Positions 1 to 11,396 of a DNA stretch of 64,000 bases are shown here, piece after piece. Both the position numbers and the translations under genes were made by a program. Numbering within the stretch: the first letter of the stretch is position 1; each line of letters opens with the position of its first letter. Below the pieces are notes generated by a model, which saw only the letters and a list, made by a program, of their open reading frames with translations, was not told where the DNA came from and made no database searches. Origin of the DNA: Hermatobates lingyangjiaoensis (taxonomy: Eukaryota > Arthropoda > Insecta > Hemiptera > Hermatobatidae); the NCBI GenBank assembly GCA_026182355.1, contig JAPFBL010000599.1, positions 204,594-268,593 on the forward strand, in the 5' to 3' direction.

Positions 1-1336
1 AACATAAATAAATTTCCTTTGTCTTCCATGGTATAATGGATTCGCCTCATAAAATGCTTTAATAATAAATCTATATATTGAACGCTTGAACAAAACTTAA
101 TATCAGTTATTATTACTTTGTCTTTGTGAATTGTAGTATCTTTCCATGATATTGAAATGTGACGAATGGACTCTTTCCTCAAAAAGAGGACTTATATTTG
201 TTGAGAAATATCCAGTTTTTTGACTATTCTAGTCTAATAGTTCATATTTATTATTTTCAAAAATTAGAAGCTGCAAACTATAAAAGTTTTAAATTATACT
301 GAAAAGCTGACTTTGATATGGATTTGAGTATGTAAACTGGCTAATTACTAATATATTTTTTCTCAATATACATTCATTGCAACCTTATAACAGAGTACAG
401 CAGGCAGGAAAAAGATAACACTCGCTCAGAAAAAAATGTATATATGATGTTTGACAAAGGAAAAGGAAAATGATTTTATTAAATACTAAGGAGCCATAAA
501 ATTTCCAGTATAATAATTCTGTAAACGAACAATAATGTAAAACATAATTCAAAATTAAAATCTTTCGTTTGAAGATAAATAAATGTAATTATCACACATC
601 CTTAATTATAAATTATCTTAAAACAACATTTTTTCTTCGATGTTTATGATGTTTTTCAGAGGAAATAAGAGTATTTTCTTGTTTTAAATTTAAATTATTG
701 ACTTAAATATTTAATGTAGAAGGATGTCTAGTAAACGATGAAAGAAATCAACTTGATATTTGGAGAAAATCCATGTTCTCTTGTAGGAGATTATTTTGTA
801 TCAAGAAATTTTCACTTTTGCTTTTCGAAAATGTTATTACTGCTGTAGTTGTAATAATGAAATTATTTGCATCAGCTGTGTGATGTACAAAAATAAAAGC
901 TTATATATTGATATGTTCTTCAATCACTATCTGTACTACCTCAGGAATGAATGACTAATAAACATCTCCCATTTAGATGTTTACGTTATGCTTAAATGAG
1001 ACGTTATATATTATGTACCTAAGAAGTTTATTAATTCCGAGGAGATCTATTTTGGATAAGTTGAAATATTATTTGTTTTAATTAGCTACACAATGGTCTA
1101 TGATGAGTGAAATACGTAATATAGAAATAATTAGTGCATTAATTTATACTCGAGAATGAAAATATACTGCCTCAACTAAATTCCGGTAAATTTGATAATA
1201 ATGAAGCATAATCGTCCTTCGAGAAATTGTATTTAATATTATGTAATTCAACAGGTAGATCTTAAGGATGTATAGGATGTACACATGCAGTAAGAGAAGG
1301 TTGGTGCTGTTTGTTATGCTATTTGATAATATAATA
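1..1336. other. AT-rich spacer, nothing recognised
   Basis: No coding frame of useful length, no foldback and no known repeat were recognised. Base composition is uniformly AT-rich with short A/T runs. Confidence 0.6.
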
Positions 1337-1605
1337 TCAAATTCAATATTTCTAGTAACGTATTTATTTTTTACACTATTGTGACTATTTATAATAAATT
1401 AAAAAGAGACCTCATAATACAGAGTTTATCAAATTAAATAATGCCAGTAAAACAAAGTTACTTTTAGTTGTTATAATAATATGAAATTCAATACCTGTAG
1501 TAACTTCTTTATATTTGATAATATTATGATTACTTATAATAAAAAAAAAAGAAATCTTATAATATGGAGTTTATATGTTCAATAAAGGTAGTAAAACAAA
1601 GTTAT
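1337..1605. repeat. Diverged two-copy tandem repeat, about 143 bp period
   Basis: Two adjacent diverged copies (about 1337-1465 and 1479-1605) share, in the same order, a Ctagtaac block, a tttataataaa block, an ataatacagagtttat-like block and agtaaaacaaagtta. The remaining spacer up to 2712 is AT-rich and unassigned. Confidence 0.55.
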
Positions 1606-2712
1606 TTTATCAAAGTTAAAACGGATTAGGAATGATTTTTAAAACGTTGAATGGAATTTAATTCAGGTTCATAGGTCTCCAGTTAGTGTATAATTTAATT
1701 GTCATCCAGCCAGAATATGGTTAGTCCCTTCATTTCCCGCCAACGTTACACATAATGCGCATGTCTTTTCTATCGTATGATCATTTCAACCAATCATAGC
1801 TCTCATTTTTTTCCAAGTCCTTTTCATATTATTCATAATAGCGTCACTTTTATTTGTAATAGTTTTAAACGAATTCAAATGTGTTCTGATTGAAAAATTT
1901 ATTTCAATATATCTGTTTTCAATTAGTTTTTACTTTGATTGAACGACAATGCAAGAATACAGAAGATATTCATCATAGTTACGGTCAGTGGAAACATTAT
2001 ATTAATTTTCTTTTCTATATTACGAGTTGGATTGATATTTCTTCAGACTTTTCACTTTTATGTATAGTAATATATTATTAGTAATAGTATATTTTGATCT
2101 CCATTACACCTCACCAGGAAAATAGAATATTTAATATGATTACCACCATATATATCATACAAAAAATCACGTTGTAATCGTTTTCAAGGCTCAGGGAACT
2201 TATCAACTGAATCAAAATGCTTTCTTCTATAAAAATATTCAAAAAGGTTCTTTTAATATCATTATAAACAGTTATTTAGTGTATTAGTTGTACCTATTTT
2301 CCAAATTTCAATTAGTATTTTTGGATCTTGAACAATGTTATTCTCTTATGCTGTATTGTTACATTAAAATTTATTATTTTACTTTGCCTAATCTATACTT
2401 TATTAAAAAATCCTTCTAACAGTGTTTCAATTATTCTACTATATTGTTTTACTATATTTGTACTATTATACTATTTTTATTTTACTATTGTAGATTCTCC
2501 TATTTTATTTGTTCATTGTATTATTTGTGTTATATACCATTCTGTCTTAGTGTGAATGGATTTTAGTCAGTGAATATCAATAATACATAACACAACAAAT
2601 ACCTTATTAAATAATTGGTGAATATCAATTGCTCAATTAGATGTATTAACATTATATTTTATATACCAACTACAACTTAATTTAAATTAATCCAGGTTTC
2701 ATTTTAAATAAA
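1606..2712. other. AT-rich spacer, nothing recognised
   Basis: Two frames here (63 and 75 residues) are hydrophobic and low in complexity, with no recognisable family. I treat them as chance. Confidence 0.5.
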
Positions 2713-3014
2713 GGGATCAGATTAGTCCAGAGGTAACGTGTTCGCTTAAGGATTGTTAGATCTGGGGTTCTAACCCATTCTGGCCCTCGATTTATTTACG
2801 TGGAATGTGAAAAAAAAAGCTGATACATCGTCCCTGGGAGTGGGCGTTAAGTGGTTGGTCCCGAGCCTGTACAATGTCAAGTATATGTACGTTATAGGCC
2901 CCTACTCTAAATAATACACTTCAGTTAGGACTCCCAATGTAGAATCATTGTGTAGTATCTCAAAGGGCCAAAGTTAGGCCTATGTCTATTCTCTTGTGAG
3001 ACTGCCACTGCAAC
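2713..3014 (+). mobile_element. tRNA-derived SINE, copy 1
   Basis: The head (about 2713-2780) has a degenerate tRNA A box (attagtccagaggtaac) and a B box (ggggttctaaccc). It is followed by ggccctcgatttattta, then a body shared with the copies at 44.7 kb and 61.8 kb (gagcctgtacaatgtca; ttaggactcccaatgtagaatca). The 3' end, gactgccactgcaac, matches the 44.7 kb copy. Pol III promoter boxes inside a dispersed sequence are typical of SINEs. Confidence 0.75.
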
Positions 3015-3334
3015 ATAACTTAATTTAAAATAATCCAAGTTTAATTTAAAATACTCCAAGTCTGAATTAAAATAATTTTTCAATGTTATTCAAATTTATT
3101 TATATTATATATTATATTATATTATAATGTATATATTATTATTTATAGTTTGTTAACTTGAAAATACATATACACTATGTTGAAGTTTTAATAAAACATT
3201 GGTTATTTTAAATTAACCCGAAAAACTAGTATATTAAGGCAAAAATTATATTCCTGGTGGTTAATAATAATTACTCCAATCGTATATACATTAAGTTTAT
3301 TGTGAATTGTAGGAAATGTTTTCACATAAAGTTG

Positions 3335-3600
3335 ACTTGTAAACGACAACAAAACTTGTTACTTTACTATAAGTATAGTGATCGTGAAAACATTTCATCT
3401 CGAGATTTTGACCGATTTACATGTTTTAAGGTTCCAAAGTTATTTATGACGTTTTTTCGATGATGTCTGTGTGTGTGCGTGCATATCTAAAGTTTGTGTA
3501 GACGTTACAGTCCATAATCTTTCATAGATGAGGTTAATATTTTCCATAAAAATGGTCTTCAAAGTGTACATAGTGTTTATTATATTTGATTGCCGAATAT
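3335..3600 (+). repeat. Dispersed repeat P, copy 1
   Basis: It shares an ordered block with 45998-46260 and, inverted, 62715-62885: tttactataagtatagtgatcgtgaaaa, then a block around ttttgac.gatttacatgtttt, then a gt-rich stretch and tccataatcttt. The three copies are spread over the window. The 68-residue frame across it is not recognisable. Class unknown. Confidence 0.6.
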
Positions 3601-3984
3601 AAATAGAAATACATTAAACCATTTGATTTTGTAAATTAATGTCTTTACTTAAGTAATGAAATTTTTCCTCATTGGAGTTTTTAAATAGTGATAATAATCA
3701 ATTAAAATAAGATTTAGAGAATAAGATGCAATGATTTGGAACACCACTACATTGGATAAACAGATACGACTTTAAGACAGTGGTATAAAGTACACATTCA
3801 TGATCTAATCAGAAAAACATAAGGGATTTCAAAATTTTCAAAACAACAAGAAAGTTTTTTTTTAACAGATATTCAAATTTTGGCTTATGATTGAATGTGA
3901 AAGCTATTGAGAAGACAAAAATCTTTATGCTATTAACCGGTTGATACTTTTTTTACTTATAGTGAAGTTGAGTGTAGGCCACTC
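3601..3984. other. Spacer, nothing recognised
   Basis: AT-rich, no frame or repeat recognised. Confidence 0.5.
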
Positions 3985-4105
3985 CAGATTTTTTATTATT
4001 AATCCATATACGTGAAAACTTCTTATATGGCTCAAGATAACAATAAGGTAGTCTTAACATTATTCTTTATTCACAGTAGGTCTATAAATATTACTTACTT
4101 GTATA
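3985..4105 (+). repeat. Dispersed repeat T, copy 1
   Basis: About 115 bp shared in order with 5222-5340: ttattaatccata, gaaaacttcttatatggctc, agtcttaac, and tttattcacagtagg followed by ctataaatattact. Two copies about 1.24 kb apart in the same orientation, flanking the fam7 foldback. Confidence 0.7.
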
Positions 4106-4129
4106 TTATTATTACCACTGAGGTTAGTA

Positions 4130-4580
4130 TGATATATATTATTAATATGGCAAACCGTCATACCTCGTAAGAAGATCTTGGAGTTGTTGGAGCGCTTTCG
4201 GACGTTGTCCATCTTCAATCGTAACTAACTAAACATAAAAATGCAGGTAAATTAATAAATGAACAAATAAACCACCAAACTGATATTTTATGTAAACAAT
4301 TAATAAAAATAAAAAGACAACTGGACAGACAGTATGACGACGTTAGAAAATATAAAAAAAAAAATCAAACTAGATAGTAGCTAAAAACTAAAAATCAAAA
4401 ATAACTAAATAAAATCAAAGTAATAATATCAGGATGGCAGTGGACTTGACAGAAAACCAACCCCCTTTATAACAGTTCATTTGGTTAGTTAGTTGCCATT
4501 GAAGATAGACAGCGTCTGAAAGCGCTCAAACGACTCCAACATCATTATACGAGGTATAACGGTTTGCCATATTAATAATA
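4130..4580. repeat. fam7 foldback with about 240 bp spacer
   Basis: The left arm (about 4138-4235) and right arm (about 4488-4580) are inverted copies containing atatggcaaaccgt, acgaggtat, gagtcgtt-type and agcgct blocks. The right arm carries a TTGAAGA box, an AGAC/GTCT hairpin and GAA followed by AGCGCT, the window-wide hammerhead-like pattern. The sister foldback is at 16140-16380. The A-rich spacer has no coding content. Confidence 0.7.
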
Positions 4581-4589
4581 TAAATACAT

Positions 4590-5221
4590 ATTACTGTAAC
4601 TTCAATAATCTTACTGAAGTTTATTTAAAACGAAGTTTGGTATCTTTAAAACTAGTTGATATTGTAGAGACTTCAAACTTTTTTGAATCCCACTATTTTG
4701 AAAAACATAGTACAGAAAGTTTACAATTTCTTATAAAAAAACAGATCCTCTTAGGATCATTACGCAATTATGCAATTATGCATTATTATGAATTATGAAA
4801 GTTTCATTGCCTGTGGTTAGCTGGTTAACAAGCGTCGACAACTGATACCTCTAGTTATATTTGATTGATTTTTGCATCGTTTAAGAAAACATGAACCCTT
4901 TAACCCATGTGTTAAGTAACTTTAAGAATTACTAGGATAATAAAAAATGAAAATACTTCATATGTTTGTTTGAAAAAAATTAAAAACTCTATTTTTAAGA
5001 TGATCTTTGACCCCTTGGGTCACTCAGTGTTGAGAAATTAAAGCAATAGATAATAAAATAAATTCACTGAATTTACAGGAACAACTGATTTACTCTCAAA
5101 TAGTTATGCAATCCGTCATTGTGTGGTATTTACTCATTCTGAGGTAAAATGAATAAAACAAACAAATAATTTATGTGGAGACTTTTGTTTGTTTGTCCAT
5201 TTTACCTTGGAATGTTTTTAC
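4590..5221. other. Spacer with a fam6 flank fragment
   Basis: Mostly unassigned AT-rich DNA. About 5100-5215 resembles the outer arm of fam6: gtgtggtatttactcattctga, then gtggagacttttgtttgttt, as at 21120-21190. Confidence 0.5.
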
Positions 5222-5340
5222 TCTTTTTTGTTATTAATCCATAAACAAGAAAACTTCTTATATGGCTCAAGAGAACAGTAAGACAGTCTTAACATGAACC
5301 TTTATTCACAGTAGGACTATAAATATTACTGTAAATAACT
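5222..5340 (+). repeat. Dispersed repeat T, copy 2
   Basis: Second copy of the repeat at 3985-4105, same orientation and same block order. Confidence 0.7.
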
Positions 5341-5564
5341 GTATAATGTATATTATTGCGTATAAATACAAATTAAGTCTATTTAATGAAATTAAAAGTT
5401 AATTTTAAAGTGAAAAATTCCGTTTATTTATTTTATAAGAAATACGAAAAAGATCAATTCAAGTTATTTACCAATTTACAGGTAATATTGGGTTTAACAT
5501 ACATACAGTCATATAAGTGAGAATGCATTTGTGTTTTTCGAAAATGAGAACGTACATTAATGTA

Positions 5565-6260
5565 CTTTAATATTAAAACTGAGTTCTTCTCAAAACTTTT
5601 TGTCAAAACTGAGTACTTCTAAAAATTTATCTTAAAACTGAGTTCTTCTGAAAACTGATTACTTCTCAAAACTTTATATCAAAACTGAGTACTTCTTCTC
5701 AAAAATTTGTATCCAAACTAAATTCTTCTTTTCAAGTGTATTAAAACTGAGTACTTCTCAAAAATTTATATCAAAACTGGGCACTTCTCAAAACTTTATA
5801 TCAAAACTGAGTACTTCTTCTCAAAAATTTATATCCAAACTAAATACTTCTTTTCAAGTGTATTAAAACTGAGTACTTCTCAAAAATGTATATCAAAATT
5901 GGGCACTTCTCAAAACTTTATATCAAAACTGAGTACTTCTTCTCAAAAATTTATATCCAAACTAAATTCTTCTTTTCAAGTGTATTAAAACTGAGTACTT
6001 CTCAAAAATGTGTATCAAAATTGGGCACTTCTCAAAACTTTATATCAAAACTGAGTACTTCTTCTCAAAAATTTATATCCAAACTAAATACTTCTTTTCA
6101 AGTGTATTAAAACTGAGTACTTCTCAAAAATGTATATCAAAATTGGGCACTTCTCAAAACTTTATATCAAAACTGAGTACTTCTTCTCAAAAATTTATAT
6201 CCAAACTAAATACTTCTTTTCAAGTGTATTAAAACTGAGTACTTCTCAAAACTTTATATC
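5565..6260 (+). repeat. 122-bp tandem array
   Basis: The phrase gtattaaaactgagtacttc recurs at a 122-bp spacing through the right half (about 5740, 5862, 5984, 6106, 6228). Each unit is itself built from shorter repeats of aaaactgagtacttct. The left part (5565-5740) is more diverged. Two 74-residue frames across it differ only by repeat phase, so coding is not supported. The array abuts the large inverted repeat exactly at 6260/6261. Confidence 0.85.
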
Positions 6261-6820
6261 GGTTTCAATAAACTCTTAAGATTTTTATTCTTGAACACTG
6301 TCAGACTTTCAGAAGTAATTAAGGTAATTAGAGTGTGAAGGAAGAGGATTAGTTCAGAAGGTAGCAGACATGAGTATATTGAATACGCAAACCTGCAAAC
6401 TCAATTACATTCATATAAAAGTATAGCCTCAGTAGACCATAGTATATAGTATATTGTATAGTATATACTATATATAATATATAGTATATCAGATGGTATC
6501 TTATATTCATGTTGAATACATGAACACGCCTTGAATGGCGAATAAGCCAACATCCATGTAAATGTATTATTTTACTAGAGCCTGAAGTTTTTAATGAGCC
6601 TAAGAAGTTATTTCATGGCTAAGCTAATCAGAGGAAGGAAAAGTTTGACGCGTATTTAAAACGAAAATTTCGTCGCAGAATTTTTTTTTTGCAGAATAGC
6701 GGAATTTTGCACTCAGCAGAATAGAGAGCTGAGTGACTGATTGCGATGCTGATTCCTCCAGGAAGTATTGCACCTCCTATTGATTCTACATTGGGAATCC
6801 TAAATTTTGCCTTATTGAAG
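6261..6820 (+). repeat. Left arm of large inverted repeat
   Basis: The arm runs from ggtttcaataaactcttaag to the middle of a reverse-strand SINE. It pairs with 7896-8412 at visibly high identity over more than 500 bp, including blocks such as caaacctgcaaactcaatta, catgttgaatacatgaacac and tcgtcgcagaattttttt. A short (TA)-type palindrome lies at 6440-6490. Confidence 0.9.
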
Positions 6821-7068
6821 TGCCTGCTCTTTAACGATTATCTGATATAGTACACGCTCAAGACCTGTTTTGGTATTATTCCGCGCACCCTGCTTCTTCA
6901 GCAATATCTTGAGACAGGCTCAAGACCGACAGTTTACCATCCTATCCAAAGGACGACGAGATTAATACACCTGTCATGCGAATAAATCGAGGACCAGAGT
7001 GGATATCAAACTCCGCAAGTACCAGTTCAGAAGCGAGCACATTTCTACTGAGCTAACCTTACCGCTTG
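6775..7068 (-). mobile_element. tRNA-derived SINE, copy 2
   Basis: Reverse-strand SINE. The degenerate tRNA-like head is near 7000-7068 (gtggatatcaaactccgcaa; ctgagctaac) and cgaataaatcgaggaccaga follows the head. The body includes attgattctacattgggaat. Its body tail is part of the left inverted-repeat arm, and only that tail recurs in the right arm. Confidence 0.6.
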
Positions 7069-7895
7069 CTATATATGTTAGTGTCACAATTAGCAGTTTC
7101 AAACTAGTCGCCCAATTCTCCTAAATATGACTTTACTATTTAAAAGGTCACTAAGTATTATTTATTAGTTCATTAGTCTGACAGTGAAAGTGTTGTTTTT
7201 GTAACAGTAAGTTTTTTTTTTAGGTCAAGATTTATTAACTGGTCCATGCTATTACTCAAAAGTTGTGAAAGGAGGTCAAGAAGAACTATAAGGTTCTATC
7301 GTAGTTTAAAGTTGTTAAGGAAGGTTTATCCTTACGTACTTTGTAAAGATATTATAGATAGGCTAGTAGTTTTTTTCTTCAAATATGTGCATAGGGATGG
7401 ACAAATCAATAGACACCCACTTCATATCGTTTTGTATATCTACATTTCAGTCGTAAAGGGGCCATTTCTGGTTATAAGCTGGGCATATTTATTCTAAAAA
7501 AAAATTTAACAATTTTTTTTGTCAACAGAGCATTAAACCAAACCAAACACCATAGGTCATACCTCAATCTATCATTTACTTTATAGACAATATCCATAGA
7601 TGCATATACAGAAAATACACTATACTCGATTTGAGAATGGAATGCAGATTACATAAAAATAAATTCTTGCTGCAGATTTACTATAGATACTATTACTTGG
7701 TATTTTCTATTTTCTGAAAGACATTACACTAGTCAGTACATTGTTCACTCGACAATATATAGTCTTTCAGTTAATTAAAAATACCAACATTAACGATGTT
7801 TAGAAATATATACATATTGTTAACTTAATGTGTGTTTTTTTCTTTTTTTTTAAAAAATATGTTCACGCTAGACCAAATTCTTCTTTAAGGAGATT
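7069..7895. other. Loop of the large inverted repeat
   Basis: About 830 bp of mostly unassigned sequence between the SINE and the right arm. An 83-residue frame at 7246-7497 has no recognisable motif. Runs of A or T sit at 7208, 7495 and 7840. Confidence 0.5.
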
Positions 7896-8412
7896 TTAGG
7901 ATAAGGCGTAATTTAGGATTCCCAATGTTGAATCAATAGGAGGTGCAATACTTCCTGGAGGAATCAGCATCGCAATCAGTCACTCAGTTAGTTCTCTATT
8001 AAAACAAAAAAAAAAAAATTCTGCGACGAAATTTTCGTTTTTGATACGCGTCATACTTTTCCTTCCTCTGATTAGCTTAGCAATGAAATAACTTCTTAGG
8101 CTCATTAAAAACTTCAGGCTCTAGTAAAATAATACATTTACATGGATGTTGGCTTATTCGCCATTCAAGGCGTGTTCATGTATTCAACATGAATATCAGA
8201 TACCATCTGATATACTATATACTATACCATATACTATATACTGAAGCTATACTTTTATATGGATGTAATTGAGTTTGCAGGTTTGCGTATTCAACATACT
8301 CATGTCTGCTACCTTCTGAACTAATCCTCTTCCTTCACACTCTAATTACCTTAATTACTTCTGAAAGTCTGACAGTGTTCAAGAATGAAAATCTTAAGAG
8401 CTTATTGAAACC
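7896..8412 (-). repeat. Right arm of large inverted repeat
   Basis: Reverse complement of 6261-6820, ending with gagcttattgaaacc. Small indels and substitutions (for example a longer A run near 8008) show that the arms have diverged slightly. Confidence 0.9.
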
Positions 8413-8745
8413 ATACTGACGGGACATAGGGTACTGAATATTCGCGAACTCAACATGAACTTTGGGTGACTTTTGAACCAAACCTCTGCATTCCCACTCT
8501 AATTACCTTAACCACTTCTGAATGTCTGACAGTGTTCAAGAATGGAAACCGTAAGAGCCTATTAAAGCCATACTGACGGCATATGGAAGTTTGAATATTT
8601 GCGAACGCAACATTAACTTTGGCTGTCTGACTTCTAAACCAAAAACTCTGCATTCCCACTATAATTACCTTAAACACCTCTTTGAGTTTGAGAGTGTCAA
8701 GAATGAATGAATGAATATATGAAGAGCCTATTTAAGCAATAGTTC
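8330..8745 (-). repeat. About 160-bp terminal subrepeats
   Basis: Three tandem, progressively diverged units begin inside the right arm: cactctaattaccttaa recurs near 8338, 8497 and 8657. Each is followed by a block like gtctgacagtgttcaagaatg and ccatactgacgg. An arm ending in tandem subrepeats is the organisation seen in Foldback-type elements. Confidence 0.65.
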
Positions 8746-9365
8746 GCGTATTCAACATGAATGTCGGCTCCCATGTGATCCAAACACCCCCCCCCCCACC
8801 CCAACCACTGATTAGCCCTTACAATGAAGTCCTGCCTCCAAAAGCATAGCTTGCATTAGTAGTGGCCTAAGAAGATTTTTTGTGAATGACCAGGCGCCGG
8901 ACTCCGGTAATAGGGACAGAGGGTGAGGTAGTAGTCCCCGTGTAATGATAATGATTGCTCTGCCGGTGCACAAGCATAAAGGGACCACACGATAATAACA
9001 GTTTGCGACTGCACCAGTCCTTCCACAAAACGGCCCTTTTTTCTTCTTCTTTCTCTCTCACTCTCTCTCAGTCTTAGCTCGACGCCAAGAATGTTTTTTT
9101 TTTTTTTTTCAAATGACTGTAGAAGCCGATGAGGTAGCCGAAAAAAAAACACACAATATGTCCTCGTCATGCACTTAAACAAATCTATTTGTCTGGGGGG
9201 GGGGGGGGGGGTCGCTTCCGCTTCGCAAAGGTGGCCTGTAATTTTGCCGAGATCCGTAGTCACTTGGCTCACACCATTTCTAAATCACACTCTCTCACTC
9301 TGTCTCTCACCATATCACTTTTTATATGAAGTCTTATAAGTTTCCTTCATATGTATACATATATA
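8746..9365. other. GC-richer spacer with homopolymers
   Basis: Less AT-rich than its neighbours, with a C run near 8787, a T run at 9093-9109 and a run of about 17 G at 9196-9212. A 138-residue reverse frame crosses these homopolymers and is rejected as coding. Confidence 0.4.
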
Positions 9366-9539
9366 TAAAGATTTCACATAAACACGTGAAATAACAATCA
9401 ATGATCAAACCACAATAAGAAATGGGAAAACAAGACTAAGATCTTTCAACCATCAGTTGGGTTTTGACTCTGACGAAGACCGCTTGTTACGGTTGAAAGA
9501 TCTTAGTCTTGTTTTCCCATTTCTTATTGTGGTTTGATC

Positions 9540-9545
<6 letters not shown>
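9366..9545. repeat. fam1 foldback, copy 1
   Basis: Inverted arms start at gatttcacataaacacgtg and meet near 9455. The right arm carries CTGACGA, the ACCG/CGGT hairpin and GAAAGATCTT. A long (TA)n tract follows at 9546-9593. Confidence 0.9.
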
Positions 9546-9594
<49 letters not shown>

Positions 9595-9595
9595 G

Positions 9596-9840
9596 GATTT
9601 CATATAAACACGTGAAATAACAATCAATTATCAAACCACAATAAGAAATGGGAAAACAAGACTAAGATCTTTCAACCGTAACAAGCGGTCTTCGTCAGAG
9701 TCAAAAACCGAAATCAGTTGGGTTTTTGACTCTGACGATTTGGGTTTTTGACTCTGACGATTTGGGTTTTTGACTCTGACGAAGACCGCTTGTTACGGTT
9801 GAAAAATCTTAGTCTTGTTTTCCCATTTCTTATTGTTGTT
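9596..9840. repeat. fam1 foldback, copy 2, with centre triplication
   Basis: The left arm is complete. Around the centre, gggtttttgactctgacga is repeated about three times at a 25-bp spacing (9719-9785) before one complete right-arm motif. The right arm is cut at 9840, short of the usual terminus. The 71-residue frame starting at 9748 is only the repeat read in frame. Confidence 0.85.
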
Positions 9841-9984
9841 AGCCTAGGACTCTACAAATTAGATGAAGTTTTGATTAACGGGATAATTAAAGAGATGAAG
9901 ACTTCATCATTAAACACATTCAGGGTTGCCATCAATTCTGGAAATTTCAATCAGCCAAGTTAACAAGTATTTATTGTTTTTTTT

Positions 9985-10080
9985 AGTTCACTTGCTCTCC
10001 GAAGATGTGTTAACGAAAGGCCTTAGAGCATTGTTTCAAAAATTGTTTTCATTGTGGTAAATTAATCCATCTATTATATC
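9985..10080 (+). repeat. fam8 single arm
   Basis: Matches the fam8 foldback at 17523-17755 over ttcacttgctctccgaagat, aaggccttagagcattgttt and gtggtaaattaatccat, and is followed by (TA)n at 10105-10142. Confidence 0.8.
9993..10030 (+). ncRNA. Hammerhead-like motif, fam8
   Basis: Stem I strands TGCTCT (9993-9998) and AGAGCA (10025-10030) pair over 6 bp. The box is CCGAAGA (one change from CTGANGA). A GT/AC hairpin closes a GTTA loop. GAA (10015-10017) is followed by palindrome AGGCCT and T as the base before the candidate cleavage point. Confidence 0.6.
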
Positions 10081-10100
10081 AAGTGTTATTTTGATTATTA

Positions 10101-10144
<44 letters not shown>

Positions 10145-10199
10145 ATTGTAATTATTACATATATATGTAATATTGTAATATATTTTATATATATATATT

Positions 10200-10838
10200 A
10201 GTATACTTAGGAAGCAAACCTTCATTAAAGCATATTAAATTCTTATTAATTTGTTAAAGAAATGTAGTACTGTTATCTAAGGTTTGCAATATTATATTTA
10301 TTAAATTTAGTATTATAATAAATTTTCGTTTGCTTTGTATCCTAGTCTTACAGTCTTTATTTTCTATTTATAGAGAAAGAAACTGCGGCTTGTTTCCTAA
10401 CTGGCTCTTATTTAGATGAAAGTTTGCCAGGACGTTATTCAAGACTACGTACACTATAGATTCCTTTCTCTTCATCTTCCACCAATAACGTGATGTGTTC
10501 ACATGAATTCAAGATTCTAGTCTTGAAAATTATAAAAGCTCGAATTGACGAAAGCTCGAGTAAAAGTCTTTCTACTGAAATGTTAACCCCCTGGAGGGGA
10601 ATTCTGAATCACGACCCCCTCGACAAGGGATTTTATACGCCCCACTGACAAGTATATTGCAGTGGCCAGCACAACTCTAATGGGTCTACTCTAGCCTCAT
10701 CATGCACACACTTTACACCAATCTACCAGCCATTAACGATCAACTTTCATTACAAACTAAATGTCCCTTACCTTCAACTTATTTAACATATATATAAATA
10801 AACCAAACTTAACTAGAAACTTAACCAGACTTAACCAA
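10200..10838. other. Spacer, nothing recognised
   Basis: AT-rich with a short GC-richer part at 10585-10690 (ccccctggaggggaattc; cacgaccccctcgac). No frame stands out. Confidence 0.5.
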
Positions 10839-10839
10839 A

Positions 10840-10935
10840 AGAGTTTAATTTGAACCTGAAGAACGTACCGAGTCCCGATAAACTTTAGTTTTGTTTCAAT
10901 ACTTTTATCAATATATATATATATATATATATATA
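10840..10935 (+). repeat. Repeat X fragment plus (TA)n
   Basis: The block ttaatttgaacctgaagaac, then cgagtcccgataaactttag and tttt, abuts (TA)n. The same ending occurs at 23160-23200, 23850-23910 and, inverted, 30660-30735. Probably another PLE-type end joined to TA repeats. Confidence 0.55.
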
Positions 10936-11121
10936 TCAATGATCAAACCACAATAAGAAATGGGAAAACAAGACTAAGATCTTTCAACCGTAACAAGTGG
11001 TCTTCGTCAGAGTCAAAAACCCAACAAAGACTGCTTGTTACGGATGAAAGATCTTATTGTTGTTTTCCCATTTCACACTGTGGTTTGATCATTGATTGTT
11101 ATTTCACGTGTTTATGTGAAA

Positions 11122-11125
<4 letters not shown>
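10936..11125. repeat. fam1 foldback, copy 3
   Basis: The left arm begins aatgatcaaacc and the right arm ends cacgtgtttatgtgaaatct. The right-arm motif is damaged (gcttgttacggatgaaagat). (TA)n follows at 11125-11182. A near-identical copy lies at 23206-23395. Confidence 0.85.
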
Positions 11126-11186
<61 letters not shown>

Positions 11187-11233
11187 CAATATAAACAAAG
11201 AAACATAGAGAAATCAGAAGAACACACTTACAG

Positions 11234-11267
11234 TCTCTAATTTTCGGTTTGAACCGTCTTCAGGAGA
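11234..11267 (-). ncRNA. Hammerhead-like motif, fam2, left arm
   Basis: Reverse-strand mirror of the motif at 11363-11396. Same TCTC/GAGA stem I, GGTT/AACC hairpin and AATT palindrome. Confidence 0.6.
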
Positions 11268-11362
11268 GATAAGAGAGGGAAACCAAGCGCACTGGATCAG
11301 AGACGGTTGGAGACCGTCTCCAACCGTCTCTGATCCAGTGCGCTTGGTTTCCCTCTCTTATC

Positions 11363-11396
11363 TCTCCTGAAGACGGTTCAAACCGAAAATTAGAGA
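11363..11396 (+). ncRNA. Hammerhead-like motif, fam2, right arm
   Basis: Stem I TCTC (11363-11366) pairs with GAGA (11393-11396). CTGAAGA (11367-11373), one extra C, hairpin GGTT/AACC with a CA loop, GAA (11385-11387), palindrome AATT and A (11392) follow in order. Confidence 0.65.

Noticed and set aside
2328..2555. 75-residue hydrophobic frame resembling a membrane protein
   Set aside because: Residues Ile, Leu, Phe and Tyr dominate because the DNA is AT-rich; no start context or neighbours.
5886..6232. Two 74-residue frames
   Set aside because: Nearly identical because they are successive units of the 122-bp array.
8856..9272. 138-residue reverse frame
   Set aside because: Crosses G, A and T homopolymers; the peptide is low in complexity and unassignable.
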